From: Nocardioides sp.
Lineage (GTDB): Bacteria; Actinomycetota; Actinomycetes; Propionibacteriales; Nocardioidaceae
NCBI GenBank assembly: GCA_031177735.1
Contig: JAPSKJ010000143.1
Span: 1 to 6,046, forward strand
DNA: 6,046 nucleotides
Direction of reading: 5' to 3'
A program made the translations under genes and the position numbers. Positions 1-5,339 of the stretch are shown here, piece by piece. Position 1 is the first letter of the stretch, and the number at the start of each line of letters is the position of its first letter. The notes beneath the pieces are model-generated. The model searched no databases and had not been told where the DNA came from. It saw nothing but the letters and a program-made list of their open reading frames with translations.

Positions 1-235
1 CGGCGACCTCGACCGACTTCGCGGCCTCACCGTCGGGCAGACCGAGGCCGAGGACGTCGTAGTGCTCGAGCAGGACGTGCATGACCGGCTCGGCGATCTC
101 GGCCAGGTCGGCGGCGTAGAGGAAGGCCACCCGCTCCACCTTCTCACCGAGGATGCCGGGCAGGCGACCGGCGAGGTCGCGCCCGACGACGACGTCGTAG
201 GGCGAGGCGCCGCCCACGTGCAGCACGCTGGTCAT
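1..235 (-). CDS. aroB: 3-dehydroquinate synthase, N-terminal 78 codons (cut by window edge)
   Basis: Converts DAHP to 3-dehydroquinate, the second shikimate-pathway step, using NAD+ and a divalent metal. Only the N-terminal part of the NAD-binding domain is present. The reading begins MTSVLHVGG, with the typical opening strand YDVVVGRDL at 13-21, then KVERVAFLYAADLAE, and finally LPDGEAAKSVEVA at 66-78. The last motif (PDGE..K) is the family signature that contacts the nucleotide and marks the end of the first beta-alpha units. ATG 235-233 overlaps the aroK stop (ATGA, 235-232), and AAAGG lies 6 nt upstream. The metal-binding and C-terminal helical domains are outside the window, so completeness cannot be judged. 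Confidence 0.95.
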   Translation of the reverse strand, partial: MTSVLHVGGASPYDVVVGRDLAGRLPGILGEKVERVAFLYAADLAEIAEPVMHVLLEHYDVLGLGLPDGEAAKSVEVA

Positions 236-753
236 CGCTGGCCTTTCGTCAGTCGGCGATCGATGTCGTCGGCCACCTCGGCAGGTGTCCGGCCGTCGGT
301 GTCGACGACCAGGGTCGCCACCGACTCGTAGATGGGGGTGCGCTCCTCGAGCAGCTGCTTGACGCGGGCGCGGACGTTGCCGAACAGCAGCGGCCGGCCG
401 CTGCCCAGCCCGACCCGCTTCACCGCATCCGAGAGCCCGACCCGCAGGAAGACCACCGTGTGGTCGCGCAGGCGCTCCCGGGTGGTGGGGTCGAGCACCG
501 CCCCTCCACCGAGCGAGAGCACGCCGTCGTGCTCGGCGAGCGCCCGGGCCACTGCCTCGGCCTCGAGCGCCCGGAAGGCTGCCTCGCCGTCGTCGACGAA
601 GACCTCCGAGATCGGCTTGCCGGCGGTGCGCTCGACGTCGTCGTCGGTGTCGCGGACCGCGACCTCCCACCGCTGCGCCAGCAGCCGGGCGACCGTCGTC
701 TTGCCGGCCCCCATGGGGCCGACCAGCACCAGCCGGGGGCGTGCCGCGCTCAC
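232..753 (-). CDS. aroK: Shikimate kinase
   Basis: Phosphorylates shikimate at the 3-hydroxyl with ATP, the fifth pathway step. It is a P-loop NMP-kinase-fold protein of 173 residues, normal for AroK. The Walker A loop GPMGAGKT is at 12-19. Shikimate contacts are Asp37 in DTDDD (35-39), Arg61 in FRALE (60-64) and GGG at 82-84. The lid Arg120 is in SGRPLL (118-123) and the C-terminal RTPIY motif at 138-142 supplies Arg138. The open frame extends back to 897 inside aroC, but that extension is an Arg/Gly-rich shadow. GTG 753-751, overlapping the aroC stop by 4 nt, gives the expected short N-terminus before the first beta strand. No Shine-Dalgarno is visible before it, so it is probably translated by reinitiation after aroC. 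Its own stop overlaps the aroB ATG. Confidence 0.97.
   Translation of the reverse strand: MSAARPRLVLVGPMGAGKTTVARLLAQRWEVAVRDTDDDVERTAGKPISEVFVDDGEAAFRALEAEAVARALAEHDGVLSLGGGAVLDPTTRERLRDHTVVFLRVGLSDAVKRVGLGSGRPLLFGNVRARVKQLLEERTPIYESVATLVVDTDGRTPAEVADDIDRRLTKGQR
242..247 (-). promoter_or_regulatory. Ribosome binding site of aroB
   Basis: GAAAGG on the minus strand (247-242), 6 nt before ATG 235-233, inside the last codons of aroK. It supports the chosen aroB start and suggests aroB can recruit ribosomes as well as being coupled to aroK through the ATGA overlap. Confidence 0.6.
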
Positions 754-1928
754 GAGTAGGTGAGCGAGGCCAGGTAGGACTCGGCGTTGCGGCGGGTCTC
801 CGCGACCGCGTCCCCGCCGAACTTCTCCAGCACGGCGTCGGCCAGCACCAGCGCGACCATCGCCTCGGCGACGATGCCGGCGGCCGGCACCGCGCACACG
901 TCGGAGCGCTGGTGGTGGGCCACCGCCTCCTCGCCGGTGGCGACGTCGACGGTGCGCAGGGCGCGCGGCACGGTGGCGATGGGCTTCATCGCGGCACGCA
1001 CACGCAGGATCTCACCCGTCGTCATGCCGCCCTCGGTGCCTCCGGAGCGGCCGGAGGCCCGCCGGATGCCCTCCGGGGTCGGCACGATCTCGTCGTGCGC
1101 CAGGCTGCCCGGGGTGGCGGCGAGCGCGAAGCCGTCACCGAGCTCGACACCCTTGATCGCCTGGATGCCCATCAACGCGCCGGCGAGCCGGGCGTCGAGA
1201 CGGCGGTCCCAGTGCACGTGCGAGCCGAGGCCCGGCGGAAGGCCGTGGACGACGACCTCGACCACGCCGCCGAGGGTGTCGCCGTCCTTGTGGGCCTGGT
1301 CGATGCGCTCGACCATCAGCTTGCTGGAGTCGGCGTCGAGGCAGCGCACGGGGTCGGCGTCGAGGCGCGTCACGTCGTCGGGCTGCGGGAGCTGGGTGCC
1401 ACTGGTGCGCACGCCGCCGAGCTCGATGACGTGGGAGACGATCCGGGCGCCGACCGACTGCTCGAGGAACGCGCTGGCCACGCGACCCAGGGCGACCCGG
1501 GCGGCGGTCTCGCGCGCAGAGGCGCGTTCGAGGATCGGCCGGGCGTCGTCGAAGGCGTACTTCTGCATGCCCGCGAGGTCGGCGTGACCGGGCCGGGGCC
1601 GGGTCAGCGGCGCGTTGCGGGCCTGACCGGCGAGCACCTCGGGGTCGACCGGGTCGGCCGACATGACGGTCTCCCACTTCGGCCACTCGGTGTTGCCGAC
1701 GGAGATGGCGACCGGCCCGCCCTGGGTCTCGCCGTGGCGCACGCCGCCGACGATGGTGACCTCGTCACGCTCGAACTTCATCCGGGCGCCCCGGCCGTAG
1801 CCGAGCCGCCGCCGGGCCAGCGCGTCACCGATGTCCTCGCTGGTCACCCGGACATGGGCGGGCAGCCCCTCGAGGATCGCGACCAGGGACGGGCCGTGGG
1901 ACTCTCCGGCAGTGAGCCAACGCAGCAT
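750..1928 (-). CDS. aroC: Chorismate synthase
   Basis: Converts 5-enolpyruvylshikimate-3-phosphate to chorismate, the last common step of aromatic biosynthesis; it needs reduced FMN and works as a tetramer. It has 392 residues, the usual size for the actinobacterial form. Visible hallmarks are AGESHGP (7-13, with the conserved His11), RRLGYGRGARMKFERD (40-55), GVRHGETQGGP (62-72), RPGHADL (112-118, with the second catalytic His115), ERASARETAARVA (134-146), then SGRSGGTEGGMTTGE, AAMKPIATVPRALRTVD and HQRSDVCAVPAAG in the FMN/substrate region. These strings are close to what I recall of mycobacterial AroC. ATG 1928-1926 has a good Shine-Dalgarno and puts the first strand at the expected place. 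The stop TGA overlaps the aroK GTG (GTGA, 753-750). No key residue is missing. Confidence 0.98.
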   Translation of the reverse strand: MLRWLTAGESHGPSLVAILEGLPAHVRVTSEDIGDALARRRLGYGRGARMKFERDEVTIVGGVRHGETQGGPVAISVGNTEWPKWETVMSADPVDPEVLAGQARNAPLTRPRPGHADLAGMQKYAFDDARPILERASARETAARVALGRVASAFLEQSVGARIVSHVIELGGVRTSGTQLPQPDDVTRLDADPVRCLDADSSKLMVERIDQAHKDGDTLGGVVEVVVHGLPPGLGSHVHWDRRLDARLAGALMGIQAIKGVELGDGFALAATPGSLAHDEIVPTPEGIRRASGRSGGTEGGMTTGEILRVRAAMKPIATVPRALRTVDVATGEEAVAHHQRSDVCAVPAAGIVAEAMVALVLADAVLEKFGGDAVAETRRNAESYLASLTYS

Positions 1929-2020
1929 GGGGTCAGTCTCCCATCCCGGGTGAGGACGCCGTCCGGCGCCCGCTGCTCGCGAGACGAGGCGACGGCTCGA
2001 GCGAGGTGAGCATTCCGCCC
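1929..2020 (-). other. 92-nt intergenic gap between peptidase and aroC
   Basis: This is the only substantial non-coding stretch in the window. It contains the aroC ribosome binding site near its downstream end, an imperfect hairpin at 1954-1971 (7 bp with one mismatch, loop GTCC on the plus strand) and two 8-bp palindromes, CTCGCGAG at 1976-1983 and GCTCGAGC at 1995-2002. I see no convincing -10/-35 pair and no U-tract terminator. It may hold a promoter for aroC-aroK-aroB that does not resemble the housekeeping consensus, or it may simply be a transcribed spacer. Confidence 0.5.
1938..1942 (-). promoter_or_regulatory. Ribosome binding site of aroC
   Basis: GGAG-type core, read GGGAG on the minus strand, 9 nt before ATG 1928-1926. 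It supports this start for chorismate synthase and is one of the clearest Shine-Dalgarno sequences in the window, consistent with independent initiation after the gap. Confidence 0.7.
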
Positions 2021-2776
2021 TCAGTACCCCAGGGCGCGGGCCACCGCCGGCCCGGCCAGCAGCCCGAGCCAGGCGCCCACCAGCAGGAACGGCCCGAACG
2101 GCAGGTGCCGCTTGAGCAGCGACCGGTCGCGGGTGACCACCATCAGCACCACCACGAGGGCGCCGAAGACGAGGTAGCCCGCGTAGAGGCCGACCACCAC
2201 CTCGGCGACACCGAACCAGCCCAGCACGAACCCGAGCAGCGCGCTCAGCCGCACGTCACCGAAGCCGAGCCCGGCCCGGGCGACGAACCACAGCAGCCAG
2301 AAGATCCCGCGCGCGACCAGCATCGCAACCAGAGCGCGGACCAGGTCCCCGCGCTGGTCCAGCGCCAGTGCGCCGACCACCCCGGTGGCGACGGCGAACG
2401 CGGTGGCCGGCAGCACGATCCGGGTCGGCAGCAGCCGGGTGCGGACGTCGATCACCGCGAGCGCCACGCCCACGACCACCAGCGGCACGAGGGCGACCAG
2501 CTCCCACACCGCCCCGAACCGCCAGGCCAGCGCTCCGGCGGCGACCGCCGCGACCGCGACCGCGAGCGGGAGGAGCCAGCGGCGCGAGGCCAGGACGGCG
2601 TACTCCTCCTTGGGGCCCTCGCGGCGCAGCTGTGCCTGCAGGGTGGAGTCCTCGGCCGGGTCGTCGGGAAGCGCCGGCGGCTCGGGCTCGGGCAGCGACC
2701 GGATCAGCACCGGCACGAGCACGGCGAGCACCGCGGCCGCGACGGCACAGGCCGCCACGGCCACCAGCGTGCTCAT
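2021..2776 (-). CDS. Prepilin peptidase, A24 family, single-domain form
   Basis: Multi-spanning membrane aspartyl protease of 251 residues; the family cleaves leader peptides of type IV, Tad/Flp or pseudopilins on the cytoplasmic side. Both catalytic Asp motifs are present: Asp110 in IDVRTRLLP (109-117) and Asp174 in GFGDVRLSALLG (171-182). Hydrophobic segments lie at about 4-25, 67-85, 90-110, 119-139, 145-165, 176-214 (two helices) and 226-243. A hydrophilic acidic/basic linker occupies about 27-66, between the first two helices. The Cys-containing N-methyltransferase domain of PilD-type enzymes is absent, so peptidase activity without N-methylation is inferred. ATG 2776-2774 overlaps the aroE stop by 4 nt. 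No Shine-Dalgarno is visible, and a strong hairpin sits just upstream, so translation probably depends on aroE. No pilin gene lies in the window, so the substrate is unknown. As I recall, M. tuberculosis keeps a similar gene (Rv2551c) downstream of its aroE. Confidence 0.9.
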   Translation of the reverse strand: MSTLVAVAACAVAAAVLAVLVPVLIRSLPEPEPPALPDDPAEDSTLQAQLRREGPKEEYAVLASRRWLLPLAVAVAAVAAGALAWRFGAVWELVALVPLVVVGVALAVIDVRTRLLPTRIVLPATAFAVATGVVGALALDQRGDLVRALVAMLVARGIFWLLWFVARAGLGFGDVRLSALLGFVLGWFGVAEVVVGLYAGYLVFGALVVVLMVVTRDRSLLKRHLPFGPFLLVGAWLGLLAGPAVARALGY

Positions 2777-3594
2777 CCGGCGCCGGCGAGCGCCGCCTCG
2801 CCGGCCGCGCGCATGGCGTCGAGGGGCGGGCGCTGGCCGGTGAACTGCTCGAACTGGAGCACCGCCTGGTGCACCAGCAGGTCGAGGCCGGAGATCACGG
2901 TGCTGCTCCCCGACGCCGCGACCAGCGGGGTCGGCCAGGGGTCGTAGACGACGTCGAAGAGGACGGGTACGCCGGCGAAGCGCCGCAGCAGCGCCTCGTC
3001 CTGGGCCGTCGCCGGGATGGTCGAGACCAGCACGTCGGCGTCGGGAGCGGCCGCCAGGCCGTCGGCGTCGAGGCCGAGCGTCTCGACCCGCGGGCGGGAC
3101 GGGTGAGCGGCGATGACGTCGAGGGTCTCCCCGGCCCGGGCGGGGTCGCGGGCGAGCACCGTGACGGTGTCGGCGCCGAGGTCGACCAGGGCCAGCCCGG
3201 TCGACGCGGCGGTGGCGCCACCGCCGAGGATCACCGCGGAGCCGACCGCGCCGGAGTGGCGCTCACGCAGCGCGGCGACCGCGCCCGGCAGGTCGGTGTT
3301 GTCGGCGGCCCAGCCGGTCGGTGTGCGGACCAGCGTGTTCGCGGCGCCGGCCAGCGAGGCGCGGCCCGAGACGCTCGCCGCCAGCCCGATCGCCTCCCGC
3401 TTCAGCGGCATCGTCAGCGAGAGCCCGCGCCACTCCTCGTCGAGCCCGGCCACGAAGTCGGCCAGCGTGCCGGCCGGCACCCGGACCGCGTCGTAGGTCC
3501 ACTCCTCGAGCCCGAGCGCGGCATAGCCGGCCCGGTGCAGGACGGGGCTCAGCGAGTGGGCGACCGGGTCGCCCAGGACTGCGCACCTCGGCAC
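2773..3594 (-). CDS. aroE: Shikimate dehydrogenase (NADP+)
   Basis: Reduces 3-dehydroshikimate to shikimate with NADPH, the fourth shikimate-pathway step, in the cytoplasm. It has 273 residues, typical of AroE. The shikimate-binding motif HSLSP is at residues 13-17, the catalytic Lys65 in LTMPLK (60-65), Asn86 in GAANTL (83-88) and the catalytic Asp101 in DNTD (98-101). The nucleotide-binding turn is GGGATAAS (124-131), a variant of the more common GAGGAA/S. VYDPWPTPL and GLDLLVHQA complete the C-terminal part. The start GTG 3594-3592 lies 2 nt after the mltG stop and 10 nt after GGAG (3608-3605). The longer open frame reaching 4104 reads through mltG in another frame and is rejected. A CTG at 3600-3598 that overlaps the mltG stop is a less likely alternative start. 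The stop overlaps the peptidase ATG (ATGA, 2776-2773). Confidence 0.96.
   Translation of the reverse strand: MPRCAVLGDPVAHSLSPVLHRAGYAALGLEEWTYDAVRVPAGTLADFVAGLDEEWRGLSLTMPLKREAIGLAASVSGRASLAGAANTLVRTPTGWAADNTDLPGAVAALRERHSGAVGSAVILGGGATAASTGLALVDLGADTVTVLARDPARAGETLDVIAAHPSRPRVETLGLDADGLAAAPDADVLVSTIPATAQDEALLRRFAGVPVLFDVVYDPWPTPLVAASGSSTVISGLDLLVHQAVLQFEQFTGQRPPLDAMRAAGEAALAGAG
2782..2805 (-). promoter_or_regulatory. RNA hairpin just before the peptidase start codon
   Basis: On the minus strand, GCCGGCGAG (2805-2797) is the exact reverse complement of CTCGCCGGC (2790-2782), with the 6-nt loop GCGGCG between them. This makes a 9-bp perfect stem of eight G-C pairs and one A-U pair. It lies in the last codons of aroE and ends 5 nt before the peptidase ATG, covering the place where a Shine-Dalgarno would be. 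No U-run follows, so it is not an intrinsic terminator. It could make peptidase translation depend on ribosomes finishing aroE. The stem is seen directly; the role is inferred, and GC-rich Ala/Gly codons can produce such stems by chance. Confidence 0.45.
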
Positions 3595-3596
3595 GG

Positions 3597-4847
3597 TCAG
3601 CAGGCTCCGGCGGACTCGGTCGCGCAGTAGTCGCGCAACTCGTTCCAGTAGCCCTGGAACTCCTCGTAGGTCTCGGCGAACTTCGTCTCGCCGGTGGCGA
3701 GGTTGACGGTGACGTAGTAGTACCAGTCGCCCTCGGCCGGGTTGAGCGCCGCGTGGATCGCCTCGTCGCCGGGTGAGCTGATCGGCCCCGGAGGCAGACC
3801 GGGCTCCACGTAGGTGTTGTAGGGCGAGTCGGTGTTCTCCCGCTCCTCCTGGGTCAGGCCCACGGTGAGCGGCCGGTCGAGGGCGTAGTCGACGGTGGCG
3901 TCGATCTGCAGCAGCCCGCCGGTGCCGCCCCCACCGTCGGGGTTCTCGATGCGGTTGTAGATCACCCGGGCGATGCGGCTCATGTCCTCGGCGGTCTTGC
4001 CCTCGGACTGGGCCAGGCTGGCGACCGTCATGATCTCTTGAGGCTCGTAGCCGAGCTCGGCGGCCTTGGCCTCGATCTCGTTGGACTCCGCCGACTCGCG
4101 CCAACGGTCCACCATCTGCTTGATCATGTCGACCGGCTGGGCGTTGGGCGGGAAGGCGTAGGTCGCCGGGAAGAGGTAGCCCTCGGGGTTGCCTTGGGCG
4201 TATTCGGGCAGGCCGATCGCCGCCGGGTCCTCCAGGGCGGCCTCGAACTGCGCCCGCGGCAAGCCGGTCTCCTTCGCCAGCACCTCGACGATGTCGACGA
4301 CGCGCAGGCCCTCTGGGACGGTCACGGCGGTGGTCACGATGTTGGCCGGGTCGACCAGCACGTCGAGCGCGTCGGCCGCGCGCATCTCCTGGCGCAGCGT
4401 GTAGAAGCCGACCTGGATGCCGGCGGCCTCGGGGTTGCTGTTGGCCGCCTGGATGAACGCGTCGACGGAGGCGACGACCCCCTCGGCCTTGAGGTTGCGG
4501 CCGATCTGGGCGGCGGTGTCGCCCTCCTTGACCTCCACGACGACCTCACCGGTGCCTGGGCCGGGGAAGTCCTCGGCGCTGGAGCCGTTGAGCGCCTCGC
4601 GGATCGCGTCGATGCCGCGGTCGGCGCCCCACCACAGGCCGCCGCCGATCACCACGAGGGCGATCAGCACGGCCAGGCAGCCCGGCAGGCCGCGTCCCTT
4701 CTTCTGGGCGCGGCGGTTGCCGCCCCGGGTGCGGACGGGCTCGTCGACGGGCTCGTCACCGAGGATGGCGCCCAGCCCGCCGTCGGAGTCCCGCGGCGCG
4801 TCGGCCGGGCTGCCGGCGTACTCGGGATGCTGCTGTGGATCAGTCAC
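3597..4847 (-). CDS. mltG: Endolytic murein transglycosylase MltG (YceG-like)
   Basis: Inner-membrane lytic transglycosylase that cuts nascent glycan strands and so terminates peptidoglycan polymerisation. The protein has 416 residues. Residues 1-53 form a cytoplasmic, Pro/Asp-rich tail ending in a basic cluster (RTRGGNRRAQKKGR), followed by one membrane helix at about 54-75. A LysM-like region begins near 100 (VVVEVKEGDTAAQIG). Further hallmarks are EGYLFPATYAF at 222-232, the catalytic Glu282 in ASLAQSEG (276-283), YNRI at 297-300, LQIDATVDYAL at 313-323 and YNTYVEPGLPPGPISSPG at 343-360. The start is GTG 4847-4845: it gives the usual short cytoplasmic tail, lies 6 nt after GAGG at 4857-4854, and overlaps the ruvX stop by 8 nt. 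The open frame extends upstream to 5273, but that part reads the ruvX gene out of frame. A Gly-rich loop (302-311) and a Cys pair in the extracytoplasmic tail (408, 416) are local peculiarities. Confidence 0.95.
   Translation of the reverse strand: MTDPQQHPEYAGSPADAPRDSDGGLGAILGDEPVDEPVRTRGGNRRAQKKGRGLPGCLAVLIALVVIGGGLWWGADRGIDAIREALNGSSAEDFPGPGTGEVVVEVKEGDTAAQIGRNLKAEGVVASVDAFIQAANSNPEAAGIQVGFYTLRQEMRAADALDVLVDPANIVTTAVTVPEGLRVVDIVEVLAKETGLPRAQFEAALEDPAAIGLPEYAQGNPEGYLFPATYAFPPNAQPVDMIKQMVDRWRESAESNEIEAKAAELGYEPQEIMTVASLAQSEGKTAEDMSRIARVIYNRIENPDGGGGTGGLLQIDATVDYALDRPLTVGLTQEERENTDSPYNTYVEPGLPPGPISSPGDEAIHAALNPAEGDWYYYVTVNLATGETKFAETYEEFQGYWNELRDYCATESAGAC
3605..3608 (-). promoter_or_regulatory. 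Ribosome binding site deciding the aroE start
   Basis: GGAG on the minus strand (3608-3605) lies 10 nt before GTG 3594-3592, within the last codons of mltG. It favours GTG 3594 over the nearby CTG 3600-3598, which would leave only 4 nt of spacing. Confidence 0.55.
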
Positions 4848-5322
4848 TCTCGGCCTCGACGATCTCTCCTGGCGCGTCCCCCGATGCGCGTTCGCTGTCC
4901 AATGCGTGCTGGAGGATGAGCACGGCGGCGGCCTGGTCGACCACGGCCCGCCGCTTGGCTCCCTTCCGGCCCTGGTCGCGCAGCATAGCCTCCGCCGACA
5001 CGGTGGTGAGCCGCTCGTCGACCAGCCGCACCGGCACCGGCGCCAGCCGGCGGGCCAGTCGACGAGCGAACTCGCGGACCTTGACGGTCGCAGGGTTCTC
5101 ACCGCCCTTGAGCGAGCGTGGCAGACCGACGACGACCTCGACGACACCCGTCGGGGCCGCCTCGGCCGCCTCCTGCGCGACGATGGCGGCCAGCCGAGCC
5201 AGGTCACCCCGCCCGCGCGGCACCGTCTCGACGGGCGTGGCGAGGAAGCCGGTCGGGTCGCTCTTGGCGACACCGATCCTGGCGTCGCCGGGGTCGATCC
5301 CGATCCGGACTCCGTGCCGCAT
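4840..5322 (-). CDS. ruvX: RuvX/YqgF family putative pre-16S rRNA nuclease / Holliday junction resolvase
   Basis: RNase H-fold protein of 160 residues, normal for the family. Members are annotated either as Holliday junction resolvases or as the nuclease that matures the 5' end of 16S rRNA; the sequence cannot decide between these. The acidic active-site set is visible: Asp10 in GIDPGDARIGVA (residues 8-19), Glu103 in VDERLTT (101-107) and Asp129 in VVDQAAAVLILQ (127-138). The conserved loop GLPRSLKGGENP is at residues 66-77. ATG 5322-5320 gives the standard N-terminus just before the first strand. The 17-nt gap after alaS holds a G-rich GGGCGGGG stretch but no canonical Shine-Dalgarno at good spacing, so coupling to alaS translation is likely. 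The acidic C-terminal tail (about 25 residues) is low complexity and poorly conserved. The gene overlaps the start of mltG by 8 nt. Confidence 0.96.
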   Translation of the reverse strand: MRHGVRIGIDPGDARIGVAKSDPTGFLATPVETVPRGRGDLARLAAIVAQEAAEAAPTGVVEVVVGLPRSLKGGENPATVKVREFARRLARRLAPVPVRLVDERLTTVSAEAMLRDQGRKGAKRRAVVDQAAAVLILQHALDSERASGDAPGEIVEAESD

Positions 5323-5339
5323 CTGCCCCGCCCGCGCGC

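Noticed and set aside
754..897. N-terminal extension of the aroK frame
   Set aside because: It lies inside the aroC 3' end and is Arg-rich without motifs; the known AroK N-terminus begins just before the P-loop strand, matching GTG 753.
1954..1971. Intrinsic terminator in the peptidase-aroC gap
   Set aside because: The stem is short and has a mismatch, and no T-run follows on either strand.
741..2009. Long open frame on the plus strand (422 codons) opposite aroC
   Set aside because: It lies wholly antisense to a certain chorismate synthase gene. Its product is His/Gly/Asp/Arg-rich with no domain or motif, as expected from the complementary strand of GC-rich codons.
2006..3630. Plus-strand open frames opposite the peptidase and aroE (313 and 420 codons)
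   Set aside because: The products are low-complexity Arg/Pro/Gln/Gly/Asp-rich with no recognisable fold, and they overlap two genes whose catalytic motifs are intact. They are GC-driven shadows.
3595..4104. N-terminal extension of the aroE frame
   Set aside because: This part reads mltG in another frame and is Arg/Gly-rich without motifs. GTG 3594 with GGAG upstream gives a standard AroE length.
4038..4919. Plus-strand open frame (293 codons) opposite mltG
   Set aside because: It is antisense to an intact MltG with membrane helix and catalytic Glu; the composition (Gly/Val/Asp/Leu/Arg) is that of a complementary-strand shadow.
4848..5273. N-terminal extension of the mltG frame
   Set aside because: It reads ruvX out of frame and is Ser/Arg-rich. 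The GTG 4847 start yields the normal cytoplasmic tail and single membrane helix.
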